64,000 nucleotides of DNA from Nonomuraea pusilla (GCF_900109355.1 NZ_FOBF01000002.1:62001-126000), one strand, 5' to 3'. Shown: positions 33,867 through 44,800, counted from the first letter of the stretch. The notes: generated by a model from the sequence alone, not told the origin. Made by a program: numbers and translations.

Positions 33867-35096
33867 TCAACCCTTCATTGTGTATCGGATGGGTAGGTTT
33901 TTCACTCCGCCGACGAACAGGGTCTCGCTCCACACCGGCTTTCCTGCCAGCTCCAGGTGCGGCACGCGGCCGAACAGCTCGGTCAGCAGCAGGCGCAGCT
34001 CCAGACGGGCCAGATTGGCCCCGAGACAATGGTGCACGCCGAATCCGAAAGCGACGTGCTTTCCTGTGGCGCGGGTGACGTCGAACGCCTCGGGATTCTC
34101 GAACTGTCGCTCGTCGCGGTTGGCGGAGAAGTAGGAGAGCATGACCGCCTCACCGGTCGCGATCTTGGTTCCGCGTATTTCGGTGTCCTGCTGCGCCGTT
34201 CTCATGAAGTGTCTGATCGGCGTGGTCCAGCGAAAGATCTCCTCGATCGCGGTCGGCAGCCTTTCCGGTTCCCTGCGCAGCAGTTCGAGCTGTTCAGGAT
34301 GTTCCAGCAGGGCGAGCAGCCCGCCGGCGAGCGCGGCGCTCGTCGTGTCGTGCCCGGCGGTCAGCGCCATGACGTAATAGGCGATCTGATCGGTGAATTC
34401 CATCGGCCGGCCCTCTGTCCGCCCGTTGGCGATGACCGAGGCGAGGTCGTCGGACGGGCACGCCTGGCGTTCCTCGGTCAGCCGGGCGAAATACTCCGCG
34501 TATTCGAGGATGGTTTCATGGATCGTGCCGGGATCGTCGCCGATCAGCATGCCGGGATTTTCTTCGCCGAACAGCTCCTGGGTCAGCCTGAGCATTTTCG
34601 GGTAATCGTCCTGGGGCAACCCGAGCGTCGCCATGATGACCCGTAGCGGATAGGGGAGTGCCACCTCGGCGGCGAAGTCGCACTCCCCGCCGAGCGCGGC
34701 CAGTCGATCCACCGCGCGCACGGCCTGGGCCGCCACCTCCTCCTCCAGCCGCCGCAGTCCGCGCAGGGTGAACCAGCCGGCCGTCACCGCCCGGTGCCGC
34801 CGGTGGTCCTGGCCGTCCTTGTGCACGAGCGTGGACAGCTCACGGCCCGTACGCTGCAGGTCGTCGAGCCAGTCGGGCTGCAGCATCGGCCGGGGATGGT
34901 TGGTGAAGCGCGTCGCGTCGCGTTCGACGGCGATGACGTCGTCGTGCCGGGTGACAAGCCAGAAAGGGTGGTAGCCCGGCTGCTCGACCAGGGCTACGGG
35001 CGAGGTGCGCCGGCACTCGGCCAGTTTCGCGGCCACCTGGTGCGGATCCGACCAGGCTGACGGATCGGCGGTGACGTGTCCTGCCGTAGTTGTCAT
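33867..35096 (-). CDS. Cytochrome P450
   Basis: 409-aa bacterial class I P450. I-helix AGHDTT at residues 247-252, K-helix Glu286-x-x-Arg289, heme loop FGFGVHHCLG with axial Cys357, and the HHCLGANLARLE stretch typical of CYP families acting on lipids, steroids or carrier-bound amino acids. First gene of a two-gene minus-strand unit with the flavin monooxygenase, embedded between NRPS genes, so probably a tailoring oxygenase (side-chain or fatty-acyl oxidation). No ferredoxin gene is adjacent; electrons must come from elsewhere. Transcribed divergently from the FAAL-NRPS gene. Confidence 0.92.
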   Translation of the reverse strand: MTTTAGHVTADPSAWSDPHQVAAKLAECRRTSPVALVEQPGYHPFWLVTRHDDVIAVERDATRFTNHPRPMLQPDWLDDLQRTGRELSTLVHKDGQDHRRHRAVTAGWFTLRGLRRLEEEVAAQAVRAVDRLAALGGECDFAAEVALPYPLRVIMATLGLPQDDYPKMLRLTQELFGEENPGMLIGDDPGTIHETILEYAEYFARLTEERQACPSDDLASVIANGRTEGRPMEFTDQIAYYVMALTAGHDTTSAALAGGLLALLEHPEQLELLRREPERLPTAIEEIFRWTTPIRHFMRTAQQDTEIRGTKIATGEAVMLSYFSANRDERQFENPEAFDVTRATGKHVAFGFGVHHCLGANLARLELRLLLTELFGRVPHLELAGKPVWSETLFVGGVKNLPIRYTMKG

Positions 35097-35361
35097 GAGA
35101 GGTTTATAGCGGATTACGTGCTGCCGGGGACAAGGGTGAAGTACCCCTTGACAGGAAAAACGGGAAAAGACCTACCAATGTCGGGATGTGTTAGATATGG
35201 TCCCGTTCTGATGCGGATGGGCCTGGCACGGGGAAGTGACTGAAGGGCTCAGAACCGCTGGTAGCGCTGCAATGGACTCTGCACGGGGTGCGAATCTGAG
35301 CTGCGGGGAGAATTCTTGTGCGAACAAGAACGCTCAGCCCTGCCATGGGCTGAGGAGCAAT
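35097..35361. promoter_or_regulatory. Divergent promoter region with -35 and overlapping inverted repeat
   Basis: 265 bp between the P450 and FAAL genes. A consensus TTGACA (35148-35153) reads toward the FAAL gene; TACCAAT at 35173 is a weak -10 at a long spacing. An inverted repeat CAAGGG-8 nt-CCCTTG (35131-35150) overlaps the -35, so a repressor could act there. A TGAGGAG ribosome site sits just before ATG 35362. An in-frame GTG at 35236 exists but has a poorer site. Confidence 0.5.
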
Positions 35362-38300
35362 ATGTCAGGATTTCGTGACACGTACGCCGACGGCGACACC
35401 CGTCCGTCCGCGGGTTGGTCCTCCATCGTCCGTCACTGGGCGCGATGTCAGCCGGGAAAGGTCGCCTTCACCTTTCCCCCTGACGTCCAAGGTCCCACCG
35501 GCACCCACGTCTCCCCCGGCACTCAGGGCCGGACCAGCCTCACCTACGGCGAGCTCGATCTGCTGACCCAGACCTACGCCGCCCACCTGGCCGAGCTGCG
35601 CCCGTCACACCCCGTCCTGATCCTCTATCCGCCCGGCATCGAATACGTGATCGCCCTGCTCGGCTGCTTCCGCGCCGGGGTGGTGCCGGTGCCGGCCTAC
35701 CCGCCGACCGCGCGCAGATCCGCCCTGGACCGGCTGGCGGCGATGGCGTCCGACACCGGCGCCACGCTCGCGCTCACCACGGCCGCGGGCCGCGCCAGGA
35801 TGGCCCGCAGGGCGGCCGACCGGCCCGCGCTGGCCGGCGTGCACACGCCCGACGTGGAGGGCTGGCTGAGCGGCCCGAACCTCCCCTTCACCCACGACGA
35901 CCCGCTCCCGGACGACCTCGCGCTGCTGCAGTACACCTCCGGCTCGACCTCGGCCCCGCGCGGAGTGCGGCTGACCCACGCCAATCTGCTGCACAACTCC
36001 CAGGTGATCGCCCACGCCTTCGGGACCGGCCCGGAGCTGCGCGCGGTTTCCTGGCTGCCGCTCCACCACGACATGGGACTCATCGGCGGCGTGCTGCAGA
36101 CCGTCTACAGCGGCGGCAGCGCGGCCCTCATGTCACCGTCCGACTTCGCCATGGATCCCGTCCGCTGGCTCCGGATGATCAGCGAGACCCGGGCGACGAT
36201 GAGCGGCGGCCCGAACTTCGCCTACGACCTGTGCGCCGAGCGGATCTCGCCACAGGACCTGGCCGGTCTCGACCTCAGCTCCTGGGAGGTGGCCTTCAAC
36301 GGGGCCGAGCCGATCAGCGCGGCCACGCTCGACAGGTTCGCCGAGACGATGGGAGCCTGCGGGTTCCGGCGCGAGGCGTTCACGCCGTGCTACGGGCTCG
36401 CGGAGTCCACGCTGATGGTCACCAGCAAGCCGCGCGGCGGGGCACTCGCGCGTGCCACCTTGCCGAGGGACGGCGGCCCGGGCGAGATGACGGTGGTCGG
36501 GTCGGGGAAGGCGCCGCTCGGCGACCCGCTGGCGATCGTGAACCCGGTCACCGGCGAGCCCGTCGACGACGGCGTCGTCGGAGAGATCTGGGTCGCCGGC
36601 CCGAGCATCAGCAAGGGCTATCTGACCGGCGCGTTCCCCCACGGCACCCTGCGCGGCGAGTCCTGGCTGCGCACCGGTGACCTGGGCTTCCTGCGCGAAG
36701 GAGAGCTGTTCGTCACCGGCAGGCTCAAGGACCTCGTCGTCATCCGTGGCCGCAACCTCTATCCGCAGGACATCGAGCGGACCGCCGCGCTGTCGCATCC
36801 CGCGCTCCCCGCCGGCGGCGGCGCCGCGTTCTCGCTGCCCGGCCGGCGCACCGAGGAACTCGTCATCGTCCACGAGGTGATCAGGGGCACCCCCGAGGCC
36901 GAGCTGCCCGCGATCGCCGCGGCGGTCGCCGAGGCCGTCGTGAGCGCGCACGAGGTGCGTCCCGGACGGGTCGTGCTGATCCGCGCGAGCTCACTGCCGA
37001 GGACCACCAGCGGCAAGGTGCAGCGCGGAGCCTGTCGCGAACGGTTGCTCGCCGGCGAGCTCAAGGTGCTCTCCTCCGCCGCGCCCGCCGGGCAGCCCGC
37101 CGGGCGGCCCGTCGCCGACGGACCGGAGGGGATGATCCAGCGAGAGGCGGCCGCCATCCTCGGCCTGGCGCCCGGCGAGGTCCCCGGCGACCTGCCGCTG
37201 GTCTCCGCGGGCCTGGACTCGCTGGGCGCGCTGCGTCTGTGGCACCGCGTTCGGCGGGATCACGACTCCAGCGTGGACCTGGAGGACGCCATCGGGATGT
37301 CGGCGCGCGAGCTGGCGGCCACGCTCACCCCACGGGAGCACCCCCACCGGACAGCCGCGCAACCGCCTGATCGGGAGCCGCCCCGCGAAGCGCCGGTCTC
37401 GGCCTCACAGCGGTCGATGCTGTTCATGCACGAGCTGGCCCCGCACAGCAGCGCCTACCTGCTCAGCGCCGAGGCCGCCCTCGAGTCGCCCGTCGACGTC
37501 CCCCGGCTGTCCGACGCGCTGCGCCGGCTCGCCGATCGGCACGAGGCACTGCGCACGACCTTCCCCGGCGGTCCCAGGCAGGTGACGCATCCGGTGCTCG
37601 AGCCGGACTTCGAGCATGTGGACTGCGCGGGTTGGAGCGAGCGCGAGCTCGCGGAGGCGGTGCGGCAGGCCGCCGGCAAGCCGCTCGACCTCGAACGCGG
37701 CCCGCTCCTGCGCGTGCGCCTGTTCTCGACCGGCCCGCGCGCGCACCGCCTCGTCTTCACCGTCCACCATCTGGTGGCCGACCTGTGGTCGGTCTCGCTC
37801 CTGCTGCGCGATCTCGACTTCCTCTACCAGGGCGGGCGGCCCGATGTCCCGGCCAGGACGTACGCCGAGTTCGTGGGCGCGCAGGCCGAGCTGCTGTCGG
37901 GGCAGGAGGGCGAGCGGCTGTGGCGGTTCTGGCGGGAGCGCCTCGACGGCATGCCGGCAGAGCCGGCCCTTCCCGCCGATCGCGTCAGGCCGCCCAGCCC
38001 CCGCTTTCGCGGCTCCAGCGTCAGGCTCGACCTCGACGCGCGGACCGGCACGGCCCTGCGCCAGCTCGCCGAGGCCCAGGGCGTCACCCTGTTCACGGTC
38101 CTGCTCACCGCCTTCCACATCCTGCTGTCCCGGTACGCGGGCCGCAGGGACGTCGTCGTCGGCACCCCCTACCACGGGCGTGAGCAGGCCGAGTTCGCCG
38201 GGACCGCCGGGTGCTTCGTGAACACGCTGCCGTTGCGCACGACCGTCGACCCGGCGGAGCCGTACCCCACGATGCTGCGGCGCGTGCACGAGGAGACCCG

Positions 38301-40554
38301 TGAGGCGATGCGGCACGGCGCGTTCCCCTTCGCCACGCTGGTGGAGCGGCTGCGACCGGCGCGCAGCTCGGCCCACACGCCGTTGATCCACGCGATGTTC
38401 TCGCTGCATCAGACGCCGGTGCGCGGGCTGGCCCCCTTCGCCCTGGGCCGGGAGGGCGGCGAGCTGAGCATCGGCGGGCTCGCGCTGCGCTCGCTCGAGT
38501 CAGCGGCGGAGGACGCGCAGTTCGACCTGGCACTCGCGATGGGGGACCTCGGCGACGGACGCCTCGGCGGCACCCTCCGGTACGACGCGGACCTGTTCGA
38601 CGAGTCGACGATCGGGCGGATGGCCGCCCACTTCCAGACGATCGCCGACGGCATCGCCGCGCGCTCCGACCGCGTGGTCGGCGCGCTGCCCATGCTGACG
38701 GAGCGGGAACGGGGCCTGCTGCTGCCGCCGGCGCCCGGCGCGGAACCGGCCGCCGCGCTGCTCGTCGAGCGTTTCCACGAGCAGGTCCTCGCCCGTCCTG
38801 ACGTGCCCGCGGTGTCCTGCGCGGGTGAGACGCTGACGTACGCCGAGCTTGGCCGCCGCTCCGACGCGCTCGCGCGGCGACTGGCCGGGCTCGGCATCGG
38901 CGCGGGCGACATCGTCGCGGTCGCCTTGCCGCGTACCCCGGACCTGATCGTCGCGCTGCTCGGCGTGCTGAGGACGGCCGCGGCCTACCTGCCGATCGAC
39001 CTGGACCTCCCGCCGCGCCGCATCACCGACATGCTGGACGACGCGGGCCCGGCCGCGGTGATCACCGAGCCGGGGAGCGGCGTCGACCCGGGCGGGGCGG
39101 CCGTCGTCACGATGGGCGGCACCGGCGGACCGCTCGGTGAACCGGGCGCTCCCGGCCCCCACGACCTCGCCTACGTGATCTACACGTCGGGCTCGACGGG
39201 CCGTCCGAAGGGCGTCTCGGTGACCCACGGCGGCCTGGCCGCCTTCTGCCGCGCGGCCGGGCGGCTGTTCGGCCTCGGGCCGGGCTCGCACGTGCCGGCG
39301 ATCACCACCGTGTCGTTCGACATCGCCGTGCTCGAACTGCTCGTGCCGCTGACCGCGGGCGCCACCGTCCGGCTCCTGGACAGACGGACGGCACGCGACG
39401 GCACGCTGCTGCGCGCCGCACTGGAAACGGGCCCGGCCACCCACCTGCAGGCCACTCCGGGCACCTGGCAGCTCCTGCTGGACGCGGGCTGGTCAGGCAC
39501 GCCCGCGCTGACCATGCTCTGCGGCGGCGAAGCGCTGCCGGCTCGGCTCGCCGAGGAACTGGCGGGCAAGGGCGCCGTTCTGTGGAATCTCTACGGGCCC
39601 ACCGAGGCCACGATCTGGTCGACCGCCGCGATCGTGGGCGCCGGCCGGGTGTCCATCGGCCGGGCGATCGAGGGCACCCGCGCGTACGTGCTGGACGAGG
39701 CGCTCCGGCTGGTGCCGCCGGGAGCCGTCGGCGAGCTCTACATCGGCGGCATGGGGCTGGCGCGCGGGTATCACGGGCGTCCCGCCATGACGAGCGAGAG
39801 ATTCGTCGCCGACCCGTTCAGCCGGCCGGGCGCCCGCCTCTACCGCACCGGCGACCTGGTGCGCCTGAGGCCGGACGGCGAGTTGGAGTTCCTCGGCCGC
39901 TCCGACCATCAGCTCAAGGTCCGCGGCCACCGGGTCGAGGCGGGCGAGGTCGAGGCGGCCCTGTCACGCCGGCCCGGCGTGCGGCGCGCGGTGGTCACCG
40001 CGCACGGTTCCACCCTGGTCGCCTACCTGGAAGGCACGCCCCCCGACCAGGACGACCTGCGCAGGGCGCTCGCCGAGTGCCTGCCCGGCTACATGATCCC
40101 CTCGGTGTTCGTCCGGCTCGACCGGCTGCCCGTCACCGCCAACGGGAAGATCGACAGATCCCGCCTCCCCGCGCCGGAGCCCGTCTCGCCCCCCGCCGGC
40201 GAACCACCTGCCACGGGCACGGAACGCGCGGTGGCCGGCCTGGTGTCCGCCCTGCTGGGCGCGGAGGCGGTGGGCAGGCGGCAGAACCTCTTCGACCTGG
40301 GCGCGCACTCCCTGCTGTTGTCCCAGCTCGCCGCGCAGATCAGGGAGGCGTTCTCGGTGGAGCTCGCCCTGCACCGGCTGTTCGAGGAACCCACGGTCGC
40401 GGCGGTGGCGGCGCTGATCGACGGCGCGGAGCGGCGCGACTCCCGCCTCGGGCCGATCCGCCGGGCCGACAGGAGCCGCTACCTGGCCGCCCGCGACGGC
40501 GGAGGCGCGCTCGAACTGCCCGCCGCGCTCCGCCGATCGGCTGGAGAGCGATGA
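35362..40554 (+). CDS. Lipopeptide starter: FAAL-ACP-C-A(Gly)-PCP
   Basis: 1730 aa. Residues 1-585 are a fatty acyl-AMP ligase: early FTFPPDVQGP and TYGELDLLT, the P-loop YTSGSTSAPRGVRLTHAN from 191, SWLPLHHDMGLIGG, and a C-terminal VIRGRNLYPQDIE. An ACP follows with S620 (AGLDSLGAL). The C domain has HHLVADLW at 802, the non-Gly form seen in acyl-accepting starter C domains. A domain: YTSGSTGRPKG at 1274; code from D1320 D-I-L-Q-L-G-L-I-W is the exact Gly code. PCP serine S1650, with LGAHSL rather than LGGHSL. It should activate a fatty acid, load it on its own ACP and condense it with glycine. ATG 35362 is preferred to GTG 35236 on ribosome-site strength. First gene of a long overlapping operon; ATGA overlap with the next gene. 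Confidence 0.93.
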   Translation: MSGFRDTYADGDTRPSAGWSSIVRHWARCQPGKVAFTFPPDVQGPTGTHVSPGTQGRTSLTYGELDLLTQTYAAHLAELRPSHPVLILYPPGIEYVIALLGCFRAGVVPVPAYPPTARRSALDRLAAMASDTGATLALTTAAGRARMARRAADRPALAGVHTPDVEGWLSGPNLPFTHDDPLPDDLALLQYTSGSTSAPRGVRLTHANLLHNSQVIAHAFGTGPELRAVSWLPLHHDMGLIGGVLQTVYSGGSAALMSPSDFAMDPVRWLRMISETRATMSGGPNFAYDLCAERISPQDLAGLDLSSWEVAFNGAEPISAATLDRFAETMGACGFRREAFTPCYGLAESTLMVTSKPRGGALARATLPRDGGPGEMTVVGSGKAPLGDPLAIVNPVTGEPVDDGVVGEIWVAGPSISKGYLTGAFPHGTLRGESWLRTGDLGFLREGELFVTGRLKDLVVIRGRNLYPQDIERTAALSHPALPAGGGAAFSLPGRRTEELVIVHEVIRGTPEAELPAIAAAVAEAVVSAHEVRPGRVVLIRASSLPRTTSGKVQRGACRERLLAGELKVLSSAAPAGQPAGRPVADGPEGMIQREAAAILGLAPGEVPGDLPLVSAGLDSLGALRLWHRVRRDHDSSVDLEDAIGMSARELAATLTPREHPHRTAAQPPDREPPREAPVSASQRSMLFMHELAPHSSAYLLSAEAALESPVDVPRLSDALRRLADRHEALRTTFPGGPRQVTHPVLEPDFEHVDCAGWSERELAEAVRQAAGKPLDLERGPLLRVRLFSTGPRAHRLVFTVHHLVADLWSVSLLLRDLDFLYQGGRPDVPARTYAEFVGAQAELLSGQEGERLWRFWRERLDGMPAEPALPADRVRPPSPRFRGSSVRLDLDARTGTALRQLAEAQGVTLFTVLLTAFHILLSRYAGRRDVVVGTPYHGREQAEFAGTAGCFVNTLPLRTTVDPAEPYPTMLRRVHEETREAMRHGAFPFATLVERLRPARSSAHTPLIHAMFSLHQTPVRGLAPFALGREGGELSIGGLALRSLESAAEDAQFDLALAMGDLGDGRLGGTLRYDADLFDESTIGRMAAHFQTIADGIAARSDRVVGALPMLTERERGLLLPPAPGAEPAAALLVERFHEQVLARPDVPAVSCAGETLTYAELGRRSDALARRLAGLGIGAGDIVAVALPRTPDLIVALLGVLRTAAAYLPIDLDLPPRRITDMLDDAGPAAVITEPGSGVDPGGAAVVTMGGTGGPLGEPGAPGPHDLAYVIYTSGSTGRPKGVSVTHGGLAAFCRAAGRLFGLGPGSHVPAITTVSFDIAVLELLVPLTAGATVRLLDRRTARDGTLLRAALETGPATHLQATPGTWQLLLDAGWSGTPALTMLCGGEALPARLAEELAGKGAVLWNLYGPTEATIWSTAAIVGAGRVSIGRAIEGTRAYVLDEALRLVPPGAVGELYIGGMGLARGYHGRPAMTSERFVADPFSRPGARLYRTGDLVRLRPDGELEFLGRSDHQLKVRGHRVEAGEVEAALSRRPGVRRAVVTAHGSTLVAYLEGTPPDQDDLRRALAECLPGYMIPSVFVRLDRLPVTANGKIDRSRLPAPEPVSPPAGEPPATGTERAVAGLVSALLGAEAVGRRQNLFDLGAHSLLLSQLAAQIREAFSVELALHRLFEEPTVAAVAALIDGAERRDSRLGPIRRADRSRYLAARDGGGALELPAALRRSAGER

Positions 40555-41816
40555 ATGACCGGCACTACGCGCTTCGCTGCACGGCCTGCGAACGCCGCTA
40601 CGACGACGACGGCTGCCTGTTGACCTGCCCCGCGCCCCACGAGCCCGCCTACCTGCGCACCGAGTACGCCGCCATGTCCCTGCGGCCGTGCCCGCAGGAG
40701 CGGGGGCTGTTCCGCTACCGGGAGTGGCTGCCGATCCGCGAGGTCTCCCCCGACGCCCCGGGGACCCTCGTGTACCGGTCGGCGGAACTGGGCAGGCGGC
40801 TGGGGCTCGGACAGCTCTGGATCGCCTTCCACGGCTACTGGCCGGATCGCGGCGCGTTCGCCGAGACGGGCACGTTCAAAGAGCTCGAGGCGGCGGCCGT
40901 CCTCGGCAGACGCGCAGGCAGGCAGGAGACGCTGGTGGTCTCCTCGGCGGGCAACACGGCCGCCGCGTTCGCCGCCGCCGGCTCCCGCTCGTCCACGCCG
41001 TGCCTGCTGGTCGTGCCGGAGACCATGCTCGGCCGGCTTTCCGCACGGGAGCGGCGCCATCCCCATGTGCGACTGATCAGCCTGGGCGGCGGCGCCGACT
41101 ACACGGATGCGATCGCGTTCGCCGGGCGGCTGGCGGCCCTGCCGGGATTCGAGGCCGAGGGCGGCGGGTGGAACGTGGCCCGCCGCGACGGGCTGGCCAC
41201 CGTGATGCTGGCGGCCTACGAGGCGATCGGGCGCACTCCCGACCACTACTTCCAGGCGGTCGGCAGTGGCGTGGGGGCCATCGCGGCGCACGAGGCCGCC
41301 GTCCGGCTGGGGGCGGATCCGCCGCCGCGCCTCGTGCTCTGCCAGAACGACTCCTGCGCGCCGCTGTACCGGGCCTGGCTGTCGGCCGACGGGGCCGCGG
41401 ACGACAGGGAGCGTGCCCGCACGTCCAGCACGCCCGAGCTCACCAACCGGCAGCCCCCTTACCTGGTGCGCGGCGGGGTCAGGGACGCGCTGAAGGAGAG
41501 CGGCGGTGTCGTCACCGCCTCAAGCGACGCGGCGGCGACGGCGGCGATGGAGCTGTTCCTGACGTGCGAGGGCATCGACATCGAGCGGCCGGCCGCGTTC
41601 GCGCTGGCCGCGCTGCGCGAGGAGGCGGAGGGCGGCCTCATACCCAGGGACGCGGTCGTGCTGCTCAACGTCACCGGCGGCGGACGCGAACGCTTCCGCC
41701 GCGACCACCGGCTGCTCCCCGCCGCACCGGATCTGCGGCTGACCAGGGAGCAGGCGCTGCGGGACGAGGCGCTGGAGACGGTTCACCACATGTGCGAGTC
41801 AGGGGGGCAGGCGTGA
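40551..41816 (+). CDS. PLP-dependent cysteate/threonine-synthase-like enzyme
   Basis: 421-aa fold-type II PLP enzyme. The N-terminus has paired cysteines (C10, C13, C22, C26) like the zinc-ribbon-like head of threonine synthase relatives. The PLP lysine is probably K110 in GTFKELEAAA. The SSAGNTAAAFA segment binds the phosphate, and VGSGVGAIAAHE and LNVTGGG complete the site. Closest in style to cysteate synthase/threonine synthase (COG0498), which act on O-phosphorylated hydroxy amino acids. Within the NRPS operon it probably makes a beta-substituted amino acid for incorporation; the nucleophile is unknown. Translationally coupled on both sides (ATGA with FAAL, GTGA with the next NRPS). Confidence 0.8.
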   Translation: MNDRHYALRCTACERRYDDDGCLLTCPAPHEPAYLRTEYAAMSLRPCPQERGLFRYREWLPIREVSPDAPGTLVYRSAELGRRLGLGQLWIAFHGYWPDRGAFAETGTFKELEAAAVLGRRAGRQETLVVSSAGNTAAAFAAAGSRSSTPCLLVVPETMLGRLSARERRHPHVRLISLGGGADYTDAIAFAGRLAALPGFEAEGGGWNVARRDGLATVMLAAYEAIGRTPDHYFQAVGSGVGAIAAHEAAVRLGADPPPRLVLCQNDSCAPLYRAWLSADGAADDRERARTSSTPELTNRQPPYLVRGGVRDALKESGGVVTASSDAAATAAMELFLTCEGIDIERPAAFALAALREEAEGGLIPRDAVVLLNVTGGGRERFRRDHRLLPAAPDLRLTREQALRDEALETVHHMCESGGQA

Positions 41817-44800
41817 CGGAGCGGGACAACTCCATGCAGAGCCTGGCGGAGCGGATCGCCCGCCTCGCGCCGCACGAGCGGGCCGTGCTCGAACGCCGGC
41901 TGGCCGCCCGGGCGGCGACCACGCCGGACCAGGCGAGGACCGCCCCCATACCAGTCCGCCCTCCGGGCGCCGCCCGGGTCCTGTCACCGGCGCAGGAGAG
42001 CCTGTGGCTGCGCCAGCACATGGATCCCGCCGCCCCCGCGGGAATCCTGCTGGCCGGCGTGCGCGTGCGGGGGGAACTCGACCTCGACCGGCTCAGAACG
42101 AGCCTGCGCGAACTGGCCGAACGCCACGAGACCCTGAGGATGACGGTGACCGAGGACGGCGGCGTCCCACGCGTGGACGTGGACTCTGCGGCCGGCCCCG
42201 AGCTCATCGCTCACGATCGGCGTGGCCGGCCGGAGAGCGCGCTGCTCGACCTGATCGCCGCGGAGACCCGGCGCCCCTTCGACCTGGCTCGCGGCCCGCT
42301 CCTCCGGCTGCTCTCGGTGCGCCTCGGCGCGGCCGAGCACGCCCTGATCCTGGTGATGCACCACATCGCCGGCGACGGCCGCTCGCTGGACGTGCTGGTG
42401 CGCGACCTCGCGCTCGCCTATGCGGGCAGGCTCGGCCAGGCGCCGCCGCTGCCCATCCAGTACGCCGACTACGCCGCCTGGCAGCGAGCCGAGTCCGGCG
42501 GACCGGCGATGCGGAAGGGCAGGGAGTTCTGGCGGCGGACGCTCGACGGCTTGCCCGCCACGTTGGAACTGCCCGCCGACCTGCCGCGCCCGGCGCGCCC
42601 GAGCGGCCGGGGCGCGACCAGGACCCTGCACCTGGACGCCGGGACCGCCGCCGCGCTGCGCGCCTTCGGCGGGGGCAGCAGGTTCATGGCGCTGCTCGCC
42701 GGGTTCGGCGCGGTGCTCGCCCGCTTCACCGGGCAGCAGCGCGTCCCCGTCGCCACCCCCGTGGCCGGGCGAGGCCGCCCGGAGCTGGAGGAACTGGTCG
42801 GCTGCTTCGTCAACACGCTCGTGCTGCCGGTCGATCTCGCGGGTGATCCCGCCCGTGCCGAGACGTTCCCCGAGCTCGTGGCGCGGACCCGGGACACGAC
42901 GCTGGAGTGCTTCGAGCACCAGGACGTGCCGCTCGAACACGTCATCGCGGAGATCAACCCGCCCAGAGACCTGGGTCACCCGCCCTTCGCCCAGGCGATG
43001 CTGGTCGGGGAGGAGGCCGCGCGCGGCGACCTCGACCTGCCCGGCCTCACCCTGAGCCCGCTCGACCTCGGCGATGGCGGGATCGCCAAGCGCGAGCTGA
43101 CCCTGACGGCGACAGGGAACGGTGCGGACCTCCGGCTGGACCTGACCTTCGACACTGACCTGTTCCTCCCCGAGACCGCGGGCAGGCTGCTGGACTGCCT
43201 GGATCGGCTCCTGCGCGGCGCCGCCGCGGACCCGAGCAGGCCGCTGCGCGAACTCCTTCGGCTCGGCCCCGACGAGCACCACGAGATCGTGCACACCTGG
43301 AACCGCACCGCCGCGCTGCCGCCGCAGGCGTGCGTGCACGACCTGTTCGCGGCCCAGGCCCGCCACACCCCGGAGGCGATCGCCGTCGCCGACGAGACCG
43401 GGACGCTGACCTACGAGCGGCTCGACCGCGACAGCGACCGGCTGGCCCGCCACCTGCGCTCGCTCGGGGTGGGGGCGGAGACCCCCGTCGGCGTCTGCCT
43501 CGAACGCTCCTGTCTGCTGCCCCTGGCGGTCTTGGCCGTGATGAAGGCCGGGGGCATGTACGTGCCGCTGGCCCCCGACCAACCGGCCGAGCGGCTGCGC
43601 CGCATACTCGACGGCACCGGCGCCCGCGTGGTGGTGACGTCCTCGGCTCACCTGGAACGGCTGCCCGCCTCCGTCCGGGCGGTCCCGCTCGACGACGCCG
43701 AGCAGCGCTGGCGCGACGGGCCTTCCTCGCCGCTCCCGCCCGTGGCCGGGCCCGCGCACGCCGCCTACCTCCTGCACACCTCGGGCTCGACCGGCCTGCC
43801 CAAGGGCGTGGTGGTCGAACACCGGCAGGTGCACAGTTACGTCCGCGCGGTCGTCGCCGACCTCGGGCTCTCGACGGGCGGCAGCTACGCCATGCTCCAG
43901 CCGCTGACAGTCGACTCCTGCGTCACCATGCTCTTCCCGCCGCTGATCGGCGGTGGCACCCTGCATCTGATCTCGGCGGAGCAGGCCGCCGACGCCTCGG
44001 CCCTGGCCAGGTACTTCGAGGCCGCCGGGATCGACTACCTCAAGATCGCGCCGTCGCACCTGGCGATGCTGCTGGAGACCGGCGACGACAGCGTGCTGCC
44101 GCGCCGTACTCTGATCATCGGGGGGGAGGCGTCGCACTGGGAGTTCGCCGGGCCGCTGCGCGACCGGGCCCGCTGCGCGGTCGTCAACCACTACGGCCCG
44201 ACGGAGACCACGGTCGGTGTCCTGGTCCACCCGTTGAACGAGACGAGGGCCGGGGTGACCGTGCCGATCGGCCGGCCGCTCGCCGGCACCACCGCCTACA
44301 TCCTGGACACATGCCTGAACCCGGTGCCCGTCGGCGTGGCGGGGGAGCTGTACATCGGCGGGGCCAACGTCACCCGGGGCTACTGGCGGCGGCCCGCGGA
44401 GACCGCCGCCGCGTTCGTCCCCGACCTGTTCGGCGGCACACCGGGCGCCCGCCTGTACCGCACAGGTGACCGGGCCCGCCACCTGCCCGGCGGCCTGATC
44501 GAGTACCTCGGCAGAGGCGACGACCAGGTGAAGATCAACGGTTTCCGGGTGGAGCCGGGGGAGGTCGAGGCCGCCCTGCTGTCCTGCGAGGGGGTCCGCG
44601 AGGCGCTGGTGACCGTCGCGGACGGACGCCTGATCGCCTACGTGGCCGCCGGCGGCGCGGACCTCAGGACCCCCCTGCGCGCCCTGCTGCCCGGCCACAT
44701 GATCCCCTCGGCGTTCGTCCACTTGGACTCCCTGCCGCGCACCCCGCACGGGAAGGTGGACAGGAGCGCGCTGCCGCCGGTCGCCGCCGACCCGGATCAG

